Shown here: positions 1 to 11,515 of the stretch, in pieces | Layout of the letters: every line of letters begins with the position of its first letter | How positions within the stretch are numbered: the stretch's first letter is position 1 | DNA from: Lotus japonicus | Lineage: Eukaryota > Streptophyta > Magnoliopsida > Fabales > Fabaceae | Assembly: GCF_012489685.1 (NCBI RefSeq) | Contig: NC_080045.1 | Coordinates: 5,151,001 to 5,215,000, forward strand | Direction of reading: 5' to 3' | Length of the DNA stretch: 64,000 bases | Program-made: the position numbers and the translations under genes | Notes under the pieces: model-generated | Told to the model about the DNA's origin: nothing | Seen by the model: only the letters and a program-made list of their open reading frames with translations | Databases searched by the model: none

Positions 1-1049
1 GTGATTTTTGTTGTTGACATTCACAAAAAGGTTTCGCCAATGAGCTACATGATGCGAACGGAGGCTCCGCAGGTTCGACGCGATCCACCCATAAAGATCA
101 GCAGAGAAGAACTCAGGGACATTTCGAGGATCAATCAAATCAAGAAAACAACAACACAAAAACTACTCTAGCGCATCATCCTAGCACATGAAGGCGATGA
201 AACTGGAGATAATCGCCAACCATCACGAGTTGCTTGACGAGCCAACGCATTCACTAGATGAAGTCATGAATTTAAGCCGATAAATAACAAGTTAATAAAA
301 CAGTTAATCTATTTGGGTTTTACATAGCTGCTGGAATGTTTTGCACCAGTTTTGCGTGAGACCCTTCACATAATTCGCGCATTTGCACAAAATAACACCC
401 AAACTCTATTTAAGTGTGTTTTTAACCTTGGGAAGTTGGTAGAAGATCTAGGACGAAATTGAATCCAATCGTGAAAGGGTTTCATGTTATCGTTTGCACA
501 ATTGGAAAGTTGGTAGATGATAGGGATCTAGGACGAAATTGAATAAGTGTCTCTGCGCCTTAGACATAAGGGTAGCAATTTATTTGTGTTTGCCTGAACA
601 TGAAATTGAATATCTACTTAATTAGGATTAGGTACTAAGAAATTAGCTATCACTAATTAACTAGAATGGGTGCTTGAGTAAGGGATTAGCGAGTAAACAA
701 ATAGGCTTAGCACCATAAATAAATTTAACTAATTTCATATATAACTGAAGCGGGTAGAAACATAACAAAGGGTAGACGAGATCAATTCCTCAGTGCACTT
801 TTCTCTAAGTAATTTCAAATCAATAATTGTCTTTTTTGCGTTTTCCTGTTACTTCGTACTATCAACAAACCAAATCCCCTCTTTTACTTTCGCTTTCAAT
901 TCTTACAACGATAAATTGGTAACATTAGAAGTAAACTATCACAATACTCGAGGTTCAATAAATTAAAGCCCTAGACAAAAATGTACACTTGCAGTTTGGC
1001 ACATCAAGTTTTTGACGTCATTGTCGGGGATTATGCTTAAGTTTTCACC
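1..1049. other. Intergenic, possible LTR relic
   Basis: No convincing gene. A direct repeat is visible (about 429-463 and 503-545, sharing 'atctaggacgaaattgaat'). Around 1009-1032 the string 'tttttgacgtcattgtcgg' resembles the primer-binding region that follows the 5' LTR in some plant Ty3/gypsy elements, so the preceding AT-rich DNA may be a decayed LTR. No matching second LTR is seen in the window. Confidence 0.3.
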
Positions 1050-1057
1050 AGCTACAT

Positions 1058-1626
1058 CAGGGCTGTGTACAGACATTTTGGGGCCTTAGGCAAAAATTTT
1101 AAAGACGCCTTTTTTTAGAGAATTTTTAAGAAACTTAACATAAAATATTAATTTTTATATTAATCTTCTAGCTTTTTTAGTTGCAAAATCATTTATCAGA
1201 GTTTTATAATCAAGTAATTCTAACATTTCACTTTCAATAGATAAAATAGCTAACTCATTAAATCTACCTTGTAACATTGTTGACCTTAGATATGATTTCA
1301 TCAATTTTAATTTTGAAAAACTTCTTTTAGCGGTAGCAATCGTTACGGGGATTGTCAACAAAATTTAAACGTGATATTGTTAGGTTTTTTGAACATGTGA
1401 TATTGTTAATTAATTTTAAAAATAAGATGATATATTAGTCTAACTTCCTTTTTAGTTGGCTAATATTTAGGAAATAAATAATTCTGATTTTTTTATACTT
1501 TGATTATTTAAAATTTATTAATGGTTAGTAACTAATTTTATTTTTTTTGGGGCCTAATTAAGTAAATTTTTATTTTTAGGGGCCTTAAGCAATAGCTTAT
1601 TTTTCTTAACTGTCTCCACGACCCTA
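1058..1626 (-). mobile_element. hAT transposon deletion derivative
   Basis: The element begins CAGGGCTGTG and ends CCACGACCCTA, which read as imperfect terminal inverted repeats. It is flanked by agctacat (1050-1057) and agctgcat (1627-1634), an 8-bp target duplication with one mismatch, as expected for hAT elements. Inside is only the 3' end of a transposase on the minus strand. The GGGGCCTTA words near both ends look like subterminal repeats. At 569 bp it is a non-autonomous internal deletion product. Confidence 0.65.
1155..1361 (-). pseudogene. hAT transposase C-terminal fragment
   Basis: The 68 residues match the hAT family C-terminal dimerisation domain: a start like LTIPVTIATAKRSFSKLKL, followed by KSYLRSTM and a LAILSIESE segment, which are the usual conserved blocks around the dimer helix. 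The DDE catalytic domain and BED zinc finger found in full-length transposases (600-800 residues) are absent. The fragment lies inside the TIR-bounded element at 1058-1626, so it is the surviving tail of the source transposase gene and cannot catalyse transposition. Confidence 0.75.
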
Positions 1627-1639
1627 AGCTGCATGACCA

Positions 1640-2330
1640 AATTAATCCACTCGAAGTTGAACCCGAAATCTACGAGAGTTTTCTCCAGGAAGTTTCATTC
1701 AACTCTTTCATATGTTTTACTCATGTCTAGCTTTAGGGCCACATGATCCTTGCTCTCTTCTCCTTTCTTTAAGATATTGTGAAAGGCTTCCGGTGCTATC
1801 ATAATGTTGTCTTGGATCATCCTCCCACCTACAAAGGCACTTTGGTTGGGTGTAATGATTTGGTTGACCTTTCCTTTCAGTCTTCAGACCATGATCCTAG
1901 ATATTGTCTTGTAAGTGAAGTTGCAGCAGCTTATGGGCCGGTAGTGGGTTGTAGTTTCCGGGTTGGGGATCTTCGGGATAAGGGTGACCACAGTTTCATT
2001 GACCTCCGGAGGAAGGTAACTGGTAGTGAAGAAGGTGCGAACAACCCTACAAAAGACTTCTTTGATTGTATCCCAATGGTTCTTGTAAAAGAGCCCATTG
2101 AGACCATCTGAGCCCGGGGCCTTGTGGCTGCCAAGACAGTCTACTGCTTGCTCGATCTCCTCATCAGACACTGCCCTTCTTAAGTACTTGAACTGCGTGC
2201 ATTAGTTCGAACCATTTATTTTTGGCCCAATTTTGAGTAGCATTCTGATCAGCTCTGGTTGCCTTTTTCATGTGTTGGAACTCCATTACTGTTTGGCAGG
2301 AACAAGAAGGCAAGTAAGTTGGGCTCTAAT
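1640..2330 (-). pseudogene. LINE (L1-type) reverse transcriptase fragment
   Basis: On the minus strand the region 2171-1884 reads as the N-terminal part of a plant non-LTR reverse transcriptase: SHKAPGSDGLNGLFYKNHW, then a LPPEVNETVVTLIPKIPNP block and HYRPISCCNFTYKTISRIM. Below 1884 the reading continues with breaks into a GRMIQDNI-like and a HVALKLDMSKTYERVEW-like stretch, which is the RT motif carrying the first catalytic aspartate. The endonuclease domain, the rest of RT and the poly(A) end are missing. It is a decayed fragment, several times shorter than a full LINE. Confidence 0.75.
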
Positions 2331-2970
2331 GGGTGTTGGACTGATGGGTTAATGTTTAATTTGACTGTTTAGTATAAGGTGTTAAGATTTGAAACCTCAA
2401 GCACCTAATTTCACATCTCACTTTAAGAATGTGTAATTTCCTAAACTGCTTCCTTTCTTTGTACTATTCTGGTTTTTGAAATCCCCTTAGTATATTTTAA
2501 CATTTCGGGACTTAAAACCCAACAATATGTATGACATTTAACATACTGCGTTTTTAAACAAACAATATGGCTCATTTGAATTTGCGTTGAAGTTAACGTA
2601 TATCATGCTGAAGCTAGCATGTTAAAATCTTCCTATTGCGATTCACATTATACTCAGACGTGGCAAATTCTAGTTTCTCTACTTCGACTTCTAAGATACG
2701 AAAAATCATGTTTGAGTCTAAAATCAAACTAAATATGTACTGTGTATAGATAAATATTATCCGACAGAATTTCTAGAAAAAGCAATTGGGCCCAATATAC
2801 AAGTTTTGATCCACTAGAAATATGGAAGGTCAAATTTAGCGTGTTCAGATCAATACACCCGCAATTCAAGGATCATTGGAAATATTTCGTACTTTCATTT
2901 GTTGTTTCATGAAAAGTGTATTTGTCTCTTTAAGAAGCTAAAACAGCACTGACCTATACACTGTATAAGG
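2331..2970. other. Intergenic, nothing recognised
   Basis: AT-rich spacer between the LINE fragment and the MITE. No open frame, RNA gene or clear repeat is seen. Confidence 0.4.
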
Positions 2971-2980
2971 GATATAGGCG

Positions 2981-3493
2981 CAGTTATAAAACTCGGACCG
3001 GACCGACCGGTTCGACCAGTTGAATCGGGAACCGGGCCCCTTACCGGTCCGAGCCATTAATTAGATCGGTCAAGCAATCAAACCGGTATGGGCCGGTCGG
3101 TTCAGGGGATAAACCGGTGACTCGGCCGGTTTTTTTGATGGTCAAAACTGTTTTTAATGGTCAAACTGTAATTAATTTACATTCAATGTTAATTATTTGT
3201 TCAAATGATATTCAATTGAGAGTTATTTAAAAATATTATCATAGCTAGGACTTGAAGACATGACCTAGAGGGAGGAAAGCTAATCCAAATTTCCACTACA
3301 CCACTTTGCTTCTTGTTAGGAAGAATGGATATTATTATATATATATGATATACTAAGGTTATATTTTAAATTATTATAATTTTTTAATATAAACCGAGTC
3401 AAGCAATCGAACCAATGAACCAATGGTTGAACCATTGACTCATTGACCAAGTGCCTCGACCGAGTCGATCATGGTTCGAGTCTGATAACACTG
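2981..3493. mobile_element. TIR element (MITE) with GGACCGGTTCGACC ends
   Basis: Both ends carry related inverted sequence: cagttataaaactcggacc at the left, and the complement of ggttcgagtctgataacactg at the right. The flanks gatataggcg (2971-2980) and gatatacgcg (3494-3503) form a 10-bp direct repeat with one mismatch, read as a target duplication. There is no coding capacity. Dense ACCGGTTCGACC words near the ends are typical of a common plant MITE class. The superfamily (Mutator-like or hAT-like) is uncertain because TSD length is the only clue. Confidence 0.6.
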
Positions 3494-3503
3494 GATATAC
3501 GCG

Positions 3504-3951
3504 ACATGTTTGTGGTGGTTTATTCATAAGCTGTATAATTTATTTTAAAAATAAGTTGTTGTTTGTGGCAGTCAACAACCGCAACAAATTAAATCTATAG
3601 CTTAAAATGTGGTGTACATCAATCAATACCGATTTTCTGATTTTTTATGGAAAATTAATCAATGAATAGAAATATATAAATTAGTGACACCTCAAAATTA
3701 AATGTCATATTTACTAACTGAGAAAAAATGTAAGAGATGAATTTTTCAAAGCTTATCGACTAAATTAAATTAGTCCATTTGAATACAGTCTAAACTCTAA
3801 AGGACATTTTTCAAAGCTTATCAACTAAAAAATATATAACAGAATCAACCATAAGTGTTACAAGTTCCATATGTAAATTCAAACACGAGTTAATTTAATT
3901 GCTTGTTTATGTTTATATAGTGTGTGTTTAGGTTTATCTTATCTCACACAC
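3504..3951. other. Intergenic AT-rich spacer
   Basis: No gene recognised. The short phrase 'tttttcaaagcttatc(g/a)actaaa' occurs twice (about 3741 and 3807). Confidence 0.35.

Positions 3952-4009
<58 letters not shown>
3952..4009. repeat. (ATCT)n microsatellite
   Basis: About fourteen uninterrupted ATCT units. The run abuts the 5' end of the Helitron, whose insertion target was therefore probably within or at the edge of the microsatellite. Confidence 0.95.
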
Positions 4010-4249
4010 ACTATATATAAAAGCAAAGTTTCTACAGTCTTGGGGGCAAATAATTCGTTCAACAATTTATTCTAAAAACTATGAAAGTTGGGCATGGATA
4101 TTTTTGTAAAAATGCATTTTATTTCACTTAGATTGAATCTCAGTCATTCATTCACAAAGATTTGGGTTTTTAATTGCATGAGTTTCACTATTCCATTCCA
4201 TTCCATCTGAAACGCTTCTGCTTACCCAAAAAAAAAATTCTGAAACGCT

Positions 4250-6620
4250 TCTTACTAACGTTTTTCTTTTGTTTCTTTTCTCCTTCGCTGCACCGTTTCT
4301 CTCTAGGGTTTCCAAATTGACAGAGAGGCCGAGACTGTGATCCTGTGTGTTTCAATGTTAGAGCCACTCTAACGTTTGTTCTTCCTTGACGTTTCCAGCA
4401 TCGTTTGGCAGTTCTATAAAACCTTTGTCATCTTTCTTCCCCAATTGATGCTGATATGATCCTTCTTCACATGGTTATAGTCAGATTTGACACTGCGGCA
4501 TCTTCATCCCTTTCCTCTGAAGCTCACCTGTCATGTTCTATTATGTTCCAAAGGTAAGTACATTCACCACCTTTCTATTTGCTTTCCCATTAAAGGAGTG
4601 GTTTTTTCTTCTTCTTTTTCAGTTTTGAATCTATTTGGTTACACACATGTGGTTTGTGCTGTTATTTTTAATTATTCAACCTCTTCATTATATCTTCTCT
4701 TCTCATGAAAATTTTAGAGGATCTGGACCAAAAAAGGAAAGATCAGAAGGAGGTTCTTTTGAGCTGTTTCACCCCTCTCTCTATTGCTACGGTTGGTTTG
4801 TTACCAACAATTTCGCTTCCATGGTTACAATATCTTAGGGGGCGTTTGTTTCACGGATTGGAAAAGGATTCCCGGGAATGTTTGGGCCGGAATCTACATT
4901 CCAGTGTTTGGTAGCAGATTTGAAAAAAATATACCCGGTCACAAGAGGAAATTGGTTGCAGGTACTTTTATGACTCTAATTTATATCCTTCACAGTGCCT
5001 TCATTTTGAAATTTTTGAGTATCTTTTTCTCTCATGAAAAATCTGTTTTCTATCTTTGAACTATTCTGCATCCCTTTTCTACTTGGCAAATAAAAAGAAT
5101 TATAGTGCTTCTTTTTGTTTCCCCAATTTTATTGCTTGCAATTTCTACCATTACTACAATTAACTCTCAGCAAGCAATTTTTTTGTGTGATAATTAGCTT
5201 TAAGGGTTGAAGTTTAATTTCAATGCCGGTTTTAATTTAACATTGGACCTTTTTTTTGTTACTTTAGCTGATAAATAATAAATAATAATTGAGGTGATTT
5301 AGATGGCAGTATGATTCAAGAACTTCTAGCTAAGAATTATTGGATTTCAATATGATCTCTTTATGCACATGTAATTATATGCATTGGCTTTCATTGGCAC
5401 TTAGGGTCTGGAGTTTGATATTTTAAAGCTAGAATTCTTTCATGTATTGTTGTTTCTAATAATTAGCATTACTATTCAGTTTGAAGTGAAAATATGTCCG
5501 GGGTGACTTGATCATTTAATATGTACAGGGTCATAAAAATGGCTAGGTGCACTGCCATTTTTAGTCTTAATTTTTCCCTCTCCCTTTTGATGTTTACATC
5601 CATTTCCTTCTTATTTGGGAAGGATGACTTGGTCCATCACAATAGTTAGCGAGCAGTTTTTTTTCTCTGTCATGTGCTGAAGTTATATTTTGATTTGCTT
5701 ATATTTTTTTTCTCTTGAACATTATTCTTAGAAATAGAAGCTTTGGTTGCCCCTTTACATCTTGAAGTTTTCCTTACTATCACCGGCAGATCTTTTATTT
5801 TGAGGTCCACATCAATCTATCACATTAACACCCCTAAGTACCCAACCAAGACCCCATTGACACACCAAACCCTAATTGGTTTCCGCTCTCTTTCAACTCA
5901 AGTGGGTATGATCAATTTCCCTTATTTTTCTCAATGTTTTTTTTCTTCTTGGATTGTTTTGTTAGATTTATAGACCTATGTAATGTTGCAGTTCATAACC
6001 AGATGTTGAGTGTGAAGGATATCCAAAAGATCACCAAGGAATGAAGATGGTTGCTGCCTTCAAGCTACAAGTATGTTTAATGATAGGTCAGATAGGAGTC
6101 CTGTGATTTATAAGAAGAAACAGGAGCCAGATTTTTGTTTGTTTGTCGCTTTAATTTTGTGTTTGTGTACCTTAAGTGTGCATTTTTTTGGAACAGGGAT
6201 GGTGAGACCATTAATAGAACCCAAAGTTACAAAAAGGTGGCATTTGCTTACCCTGAAAACCCGAAGAGCTGCAAGATGATGGAAGAACCCTTTAACATGG
6301 ACAAGCTAGAATCTTATTTTGGTGGGAAGAATACAGTTGGATTTAACTATCAAGCTTATGCTGCCTTTTTTCCATGCTTCCGCTGCTGTTGAGTGCAAGT
6401 TAATTTTGTTACCTGGATGCTTTCATTTTAATTTCCCCTTTACGGTATGCGCTTTCATTCATTAACATGATTATTGATATGAAATTAGGTTTTTCCTTAG
6501 ATTTAAAATTATGTTGTGAGTACTTCTAACTACCATTTTTGTTTTGTTTAGGCTGTTACCATTGTTGATTGTTTTGGTGTGTGTTCAATATTGTGAAGTC
6601 AAGTAAGATGACGCAGCAAA
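4250..6620 (+). pseudogene. Gene-like spliced fragments inside Helitron 1
   Basis: Between a UTR-like CT-rich leader (4255-4320) and about 6400 several exon-like pieces with plausible splice sites can be read on the plus strand. One ends at 4553 before GTAAGT. One around 5743-5906 ends in GFRSLSTQV, resembling the end of a mitochondrial presequence. It could splice to an exon at 5991 (VHNQMLSVKDIQKITKE, then TGA). Further pieces follow at 6073-6140 and 6199-6390 (DGETINRTQSYKKVAFAYPE). I do not recognise the parent gene. In-frame stops and a frame change show it is not an intact gene. Capture of host gene pieces is well known for plant Helitrons. Alternatively some pieces are chance frames. 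Confidence 0.4.
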
Positions 6621-7069
6621 AGAGAGAGCTATAGAAAGTAGACTTTGACCTCCATGTTTGATGTTTGGTTAGATTTGAGTTGTCACCTTGAAGTTGTTTA
6701 TGAGTGATCGGACTATACCATTCAGGATATGAGTTTTTGACGTAGAAAGTGGTTTGCCATTATCACCATTCCCATTTTCATCAGGAACTTCATTTGACTA
6801 TTTCATTGACTTCCTTGGTATTAAGAGAGTCAAGTCATCTTTCTGAGCACAATAGGATTTTGTAGTTCGGTGTCTGGATTATTATGTAAAATTTTCACAA
6901 AACCATACTACCATTAAGATAACATGATGTTTTTCAAACATTTTCTCAGTGAGATGAAATTATGAGAAGAACAAACATAAGGGACATATCCAAATATAAA
7001 AATCATGATAGTGACATAATTTACAGTATATAGGTTTAGATTCTTGGTCCCAACGTGTATGTACTCAAG

Positions 7070-7940
7070 GGGAGATAGCTAAGTGATGGAATCCCAAGGC
7101 GATTTTAGTGAAGGTTACAATTGAATAATAAAGATACACAAATTAATAAATTAATATTTTTTAATATGTTTTTAGAAATATTCGTCAGGTACTAACTTGT
7201 CACTACCTCTCTTATGAGAACTTCTCTATTTCTGCCCACCCATGTGTCTTTTTGTTTTGTTTTAATTTAACTAAAGGCTATATTGTGTTAAAAAAAATAA
7301 AAAACTAAAGGCTATGTAACACCATTAAGCTATTAAAAAAATTGAAACTGATGTCAATTAATACGTAGGGGTTGTGCACAATTATTAATGTGCAAATTAT
7401 TTTATTAAATTAAAACATAGGAGAGTTAGCAAAGTGATGGAATCCCATGGAGATTTCATTTCGGTGAAGGTTACAATTGAATAATAAAGATACTCAAATT
7501 AATAAATTAATATTTTTGTTCTTAAAAATATTCTTCAAGTACTAACTTACCACTACCTTTTATGAGAGTAACTTTTTAACTTCTATAATTTACCCACCCA
7601 TATGTCTTTTTGTTTTTTTTAACTAAAGGTTATGTGACACCATTAAGTCTATTAAAAAAATTGAAACTGATGTCAATTAATACGTAGGGATTGGGCACAA
7701 TTATTAATGTGCAAATGATTTTATTAAATTAAAACATAGGAGAGTTAACAAAGTGATGAAATCCCAAGGGGAATTGAATGAAGTTTACAATTGAATAATA
7801 AGGGTACATAAGTTAATAAATTTAAAATTTTTAATATGTTTTTAGAAATGTTCTTCAAGTACTAACTTGCCACTACCTCTCTTATGAGAGTGATTTTTTA
7901 ACTTCTCTATTTCTGCTCACCATGTGTCTTTTTTTACTTT
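7070..7940. repeat. About 330-bp direct tandem repeat, 2.6 copies
   Basis: Three successive copies begin 'gagatagctaagtgatggaa' (about 7072), 'gagagttagcaaagtgatgg' (about 7421) and 'gagagttaacaaagtgatga' (about 7740). Each is followed by the same order of landmarks: ggttacaattgaataata, aataaatttaatatttt, tactaactt(g/a)ccactacct, and catgtgtctttttg. The third copy is truncated. The unit carries no open frame. It lies inside Helitron 1. Confidence 0.85.
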
Positions 7941-8501
7941 ATATATAGACATGTATTATTGCTCATATATGTTTGCTCTCATCTTATAATAGCAAACACT
8001 ATATGTACATAATTTTTAAAAAAAAATATAAGTTAATAGTTATTTAAATTTAATTATGTGATAAATTAGTACTTAATAGCTTATTTAAAATTAATTTAAT
8101 TCTTGCATTTTGGTTCCTTTCTTTGAAGTGAGTATCCACACTCTTGAGCTCTATATATAGACACAATAGTATGTGCATAGATATCGTCAATGCTTCTTAT
8201 CTACGCCACTATCAAGGCTTCTTATCCTTGGGATCATTGTCATGTACATTACCATTTCTCCCAATAATGATAGCTTTTAAATTGATCAAACACTACTAAA
8301 CCAAATAAAAATTAACCAATAAGGTCAACTATAACAATGATTCTTATTTTTAAATCATGAATATGTACTCACATTAAAAAAAAAATAAGGCTACAAACTG
8401 GAAGATCAGCTGTAGAGGTTGATGAGCTAAAAAAAAATTCAGAGTGAATATTAAGCATAGGAGATGGAAATGCAGGTAAGCAGATAAAAGATGAAACAAT
8501 C

Positions 8502-9215
8502 ATGTACATCCCTCAGGATTTTTTGATCACACATTCAGGTGATCCAATGACTTCTATTGTTAAGTCTACTTATTTGTCTTTCCTTCAAAACTACAAAGAT
8601 CCAAAAAAAATTCAACACCGAGCAATTTTAGCTCCTACTAATGAGATTGTTGATAGATTGAATGAATACATGATGTCGTTGTTGCTCGGAGAAGAGATAA
8701 CTTATTTGAGTGCTGATAACACATGTTTATCAGACAACAATTATGACAACCCAGATGATATCCACACACCAGAATTTGCCTAATCATCTATTAAAGCTAA
8801 AAAAAGAGCTCCGGTGATGCTTTTAAAAAACATCGACCAATCAGCTGGATTGTGCTATGGTACACGTTTGATTATTACTCAAATAGGGATATATGTTTTG
8901 GAAGGAAAGTTTATATCGGGAACAAATGCTGGAAAAAGGGTGTTCATACCAAGATTAACATTAACCTCATTTGATAAGAGAATTCCTTTCAAATTCAAAG
9001 GAGACAATTTCTATAGCACTCTCTTTTGCCATGACAATAAACTAAAGTCAGGGACAATTTTTAAAAGGGTGGGGTTATATGTTCCAAAACCGGTGTTTTC
9101 ACATGGCCAATTATATGTAGCATTCTCTAGAGTCACGCATCATAAAGGATTAAATATCCTCATTTGCGATGGTGATGACATGTTGACAACAATTCTCATA
9201 GTACTTCAAATGTAG
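8502..9215 (+). pseudogene. Pif1-like Helitron helicase, C-terminal relic
   Basis: Two open stretches (8502-8783 and 8814-9215) match the C-terminal part of the Pif1 family helicase encoded by plant Helitrons. These are an AILAPTNEIVDRLNEYM segment, APVMLLKNIDQSAGLCYGTRL, and the terminal KRVGLYVPKPVFSHGQLYVAFSRV with an ILICDGD tail. The Walker A/B ATPase core upstream is absent. In-frame stops (around 8781 and after) and a locally shifted frame near 9000-9060 break the reading of the MTINKSQGQ-like helicase motif. It is not functional. Its position just before the Helitron 3' hairpin fits the normal gene order. Confidence 0.8.
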
Positions 9216-9595
9216 TTTACAAAGTAGTATTTCACAATGTCATATGAAGGAGATATTTTTACAAATAATGTGAAATATTACACTTTCAGTTTTATTCTCA
9301 ATGAAATAATACCAAATGGAAAAAAAAACAGCTATTTTTAGCACATACATGTCAACTCCCCGTGATAAACTATTTAATAGATATAAAAATAATATTAAAC
9401 TAGCATTTAAAACAACAAAAACAAAAGATAAAAACAAAATAATAACTTGAATAAACAAAAACAAATATTTGGAAAAAAGAAACAACAAAATTTATGAATT
9501 TATTGTCTAAAATACATTTATATCTTTTAATGAACAAAATATATTTTAAAAAACACATTTAACAAAAAAAACACACACACAAAAACCAAAATTTA

Positions 9596-9630
9596 ATATC
9601 CCGTGCATCGCACGGGTAAAAAGTACTAAT
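9596..9630 (+). other. Helitron 1 3' terminus (hairpin plus CTAA)
   Basis: A perfect 7-bp stem, CCCGTGC and GCACGGG, with loop ATC occupies 9600-9616, followed by TAAAAAGTA and CTAA. The same hairpin recurs at 50675-50691, so the two Helitron ends belong to one family. Confidence 0.85.
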
Positions 9631-10880
9631 TTTAGATAAATTAATAGTGTTATTTAATCATAGTCAACTCTATTAGGAAGATGTTATTTAAAGTGGTGGA
9701 GTAACTTAAAGAATCCCATTTTATTTCTTTCATAGGGCTATACTCTAAAATAATGTTACCTAAAACTCGTACACTTTCCTGTTCAAATCAGTATGAAGGA
9801 TAGATATTTGGGTGGAAATTTGACATTTCTATATATGACTAAATCTATATATATTTTAAGGGAGAAACTACTTGAATCCCCACCCATTACGAACCTTGAG
9901 CCACAAGTTTTGTAATCAGTCAAAAATATACATATAAAATTTGCAAGCCTTGCTGTATCTTCGCGTTGAGATCTCTATCCGCGTGCATTTTGATAGCAAT
10001 TGGAAATGTTTACACAATTGCCAATTGCCACATCATCATGGACTATATTTGCATCACCGCCTTCAATTCAAAGGACTTGTGACAGTTCAACCAAACGTGT
10101 AACCTTTTTTTCCTACTTCACAGTTCACACACACAGACACAGGCAATTAATATAGCTTTCAACTTTTCAGTGGTTTAATTTCCCCTCTTATAAGGGATGG
10201 AAAATTAAAGGGAATAGAAACACTAAAATATGAAAAAAGATAGTGAGAATGCACCGCCTAACAGATTGTACTTACAGGCATAGAATCTAAAAACCGTGTG
10301 AAACAAACGGGTTCTGCCTGAACATGCAAAAGCACACTTTCACAATCTAGCTAGCAGACTCTGTAGTTCACCAACCTCTTTCTTTAGTTGATACTTAATA
10401 ATATCCCTTTGAATAGCAGTACCAGTAAAATATAAAGTCTGAGTTCTAATTATACTATCTCTTTAGTTAAATCCTACAATATAACCATAGCTATAACTGA
10501 GCAAAAATAAAATACTTACATTGTGTGATAAATCAACTAAATAAATCCCGAATTGTTGCTGGACATTCTTATTAGGGTGATCCCCCGCAGACGCTCTAGC
10601 ATGTTATTGGAGTGCGTTTAAGTATGTCATCGATGCCCTGCGTCCGATAGGTCTAGAGACACTTCTCTCGAAGCCCTACCATTTTCTTTTTTAAAAAAAA
10701 AAACTTTAATTGAATCACTCTCAACCTATTCTGGCTCAAGTTTGAACTGATTATCAAACGGCCAGTTTTTTACAAAAGAAAAATTAAACACAAAAAACGT
10801 CAATAGTATCAAGTATCAACACAAGTAAAATCTTACAGTTGCGAGCTAATTTTATCCTAGTATCTCTTTTGAGTAGTATG
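9631..10880. other. Intergenic, upstream of the PIP gene
   Basis: No gene recognised. The stretch 10566-10680 is noticeably more GC-rich ('gatcccccgcagacgctctagc') than its surroundings and may be a repeat remnant of unknown type. Confidence 0.35.
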
Positions 10881-10900
10881 AGTAATGAGTAAAAATATAA

Positions 10901-11117
10901 AGTCAAATTCAAACATAAGAAGAACAGAAATCCAGCACTCAACACGTGGAAAACAAGCAAAAAGTCGTAATTAACCCCACAACTTTTCAAACCATGTTAC
11001 AAGAAAGACACATAGGAAGATAGCCAAAGTCAAATATGCTTGCAGCTTTTAAGGACCCACTTGGAAAAAGCTTGAAAATTTCACCACCCCCCACACCCAG
11101 GAATTTTCCTTATATAA
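10901..11117 (+). promoter_or_regulatory. PIP gene promoter: W-boxes, G-box, TATA
   Basis: A TATA box TATATAA lies at 11111-11117, about 130 bp before the first ATG. Upstream are two minus-strand W-box motifs (AGTCAA at 10901-10906 and 11028-11033, i.e. TTGACT, the WRKY core) and a G-box CACGTG at 10943-10948. W-boxes fit a gene induced by immune signals, the usual behaviour of PIP genes, but these short motifs also occur by chance. Confidence 0.55.
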
Positions 11118-11245
11118 GCCAGGTACTCATAGTTTGAGCCAACACAATTCAACAGTTATCAAGCTAGATACATAGTTAATCAGTTACATTAACTACTATT
11201 AATAATACTCAAAGGAACAGCTAGAGATTGTTCGTGAAAGAACAA

Positions 11246-11515
11246 ATGATGATGCAGATGAAGAAGAGTCTTAGGATTTTGTTGGTTATCACAATTATAC
11301 TTGTGGTGTCATCACAATTCTGCTCTGTTCATGGCAGAGTTCTTCGATCAGAGGTGTCAAAGACACGAATTGCTCTGTTCAAAGGAGCTGAAGCGTCTCA
11401 TGGAATGGCGACATTTGTTGTTTCTTCAGACAGCTCAAGCAGAACCCATCAAACAGAACGAAGCTTGGCGTTTAGATTAGCTTCTGGGCCCAGCAAAAAA
11501 GGCAAGGGTCATTAG
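11246..11515 (+). CDS. PIP-type (PAMP-induced secreted peptide) precursor
   Basis: An intact single-exon frame of 89 codons starts at the first ATG after the TATA box. The product has the layout of plant signalling-peptide precursors. A hydrophobic signal peptide (about residues 6-30, LRILLVITIILVVSSQF, cleavage probably near VHG/RVL) is followed by a variable middle and a conserved C-terminus RLASGPSKKGKGH ending at the stop. The SGPSxxGxGH core is the signature of the PIP/PIP-like family. Its Arabidopsis members are cleaved from the C-terminus, secreted, and perceived by the receptor kinase RLK7 to amplify immunity. The related IDA peptides share a proline-rich core but differ in sequence. 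Function here is inferred from the motif. Length (89) is usual for the family. Alternative in-frame ATGs at codons 2, 3 and 5 would not alter the secreted part. Confidence 0.85.
   Translation: MMMQMKKSLRILLVITIILVVSSQFCSVHGRVLRSEVSKTRIALFKGAEASHGMATFVVSSDSSSRTHQTERSLAFRLASGPSKKGKGH

Larger units (their letters stand above)
4005..9629 (+). mobile_element. Helitron 1, non-autonomous
   Basis: The left end reads TCTATACTATATATAAAAGC, a 5' terminus of the TC type seen in plant Helitrons. The right end has the hairpin CCCGTGC-atc-GCACGGG (9600-9616), 9 bases before a terminal CTAA (9626-9629) followed by T, matching the Helitron 3' rule (hairpin, CTRR, insertion between A and T). Near the right end lies a decayed Pif1-like helicase C-terminus. 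No Rep (HUH) endonuclease is visible, so the 5.6-kb copy is non-autonomous. The interior holds gene-like spliced fragments (4250-6620) and a tandem repeat (7070-7940). Confidence 0.75.

Noticed and set aside
7070..7940. CRISPR-like array
   Set aside because: Units are about 330 bp and contiguous, with no short repeats or unique spacers, and the genome is a plant.
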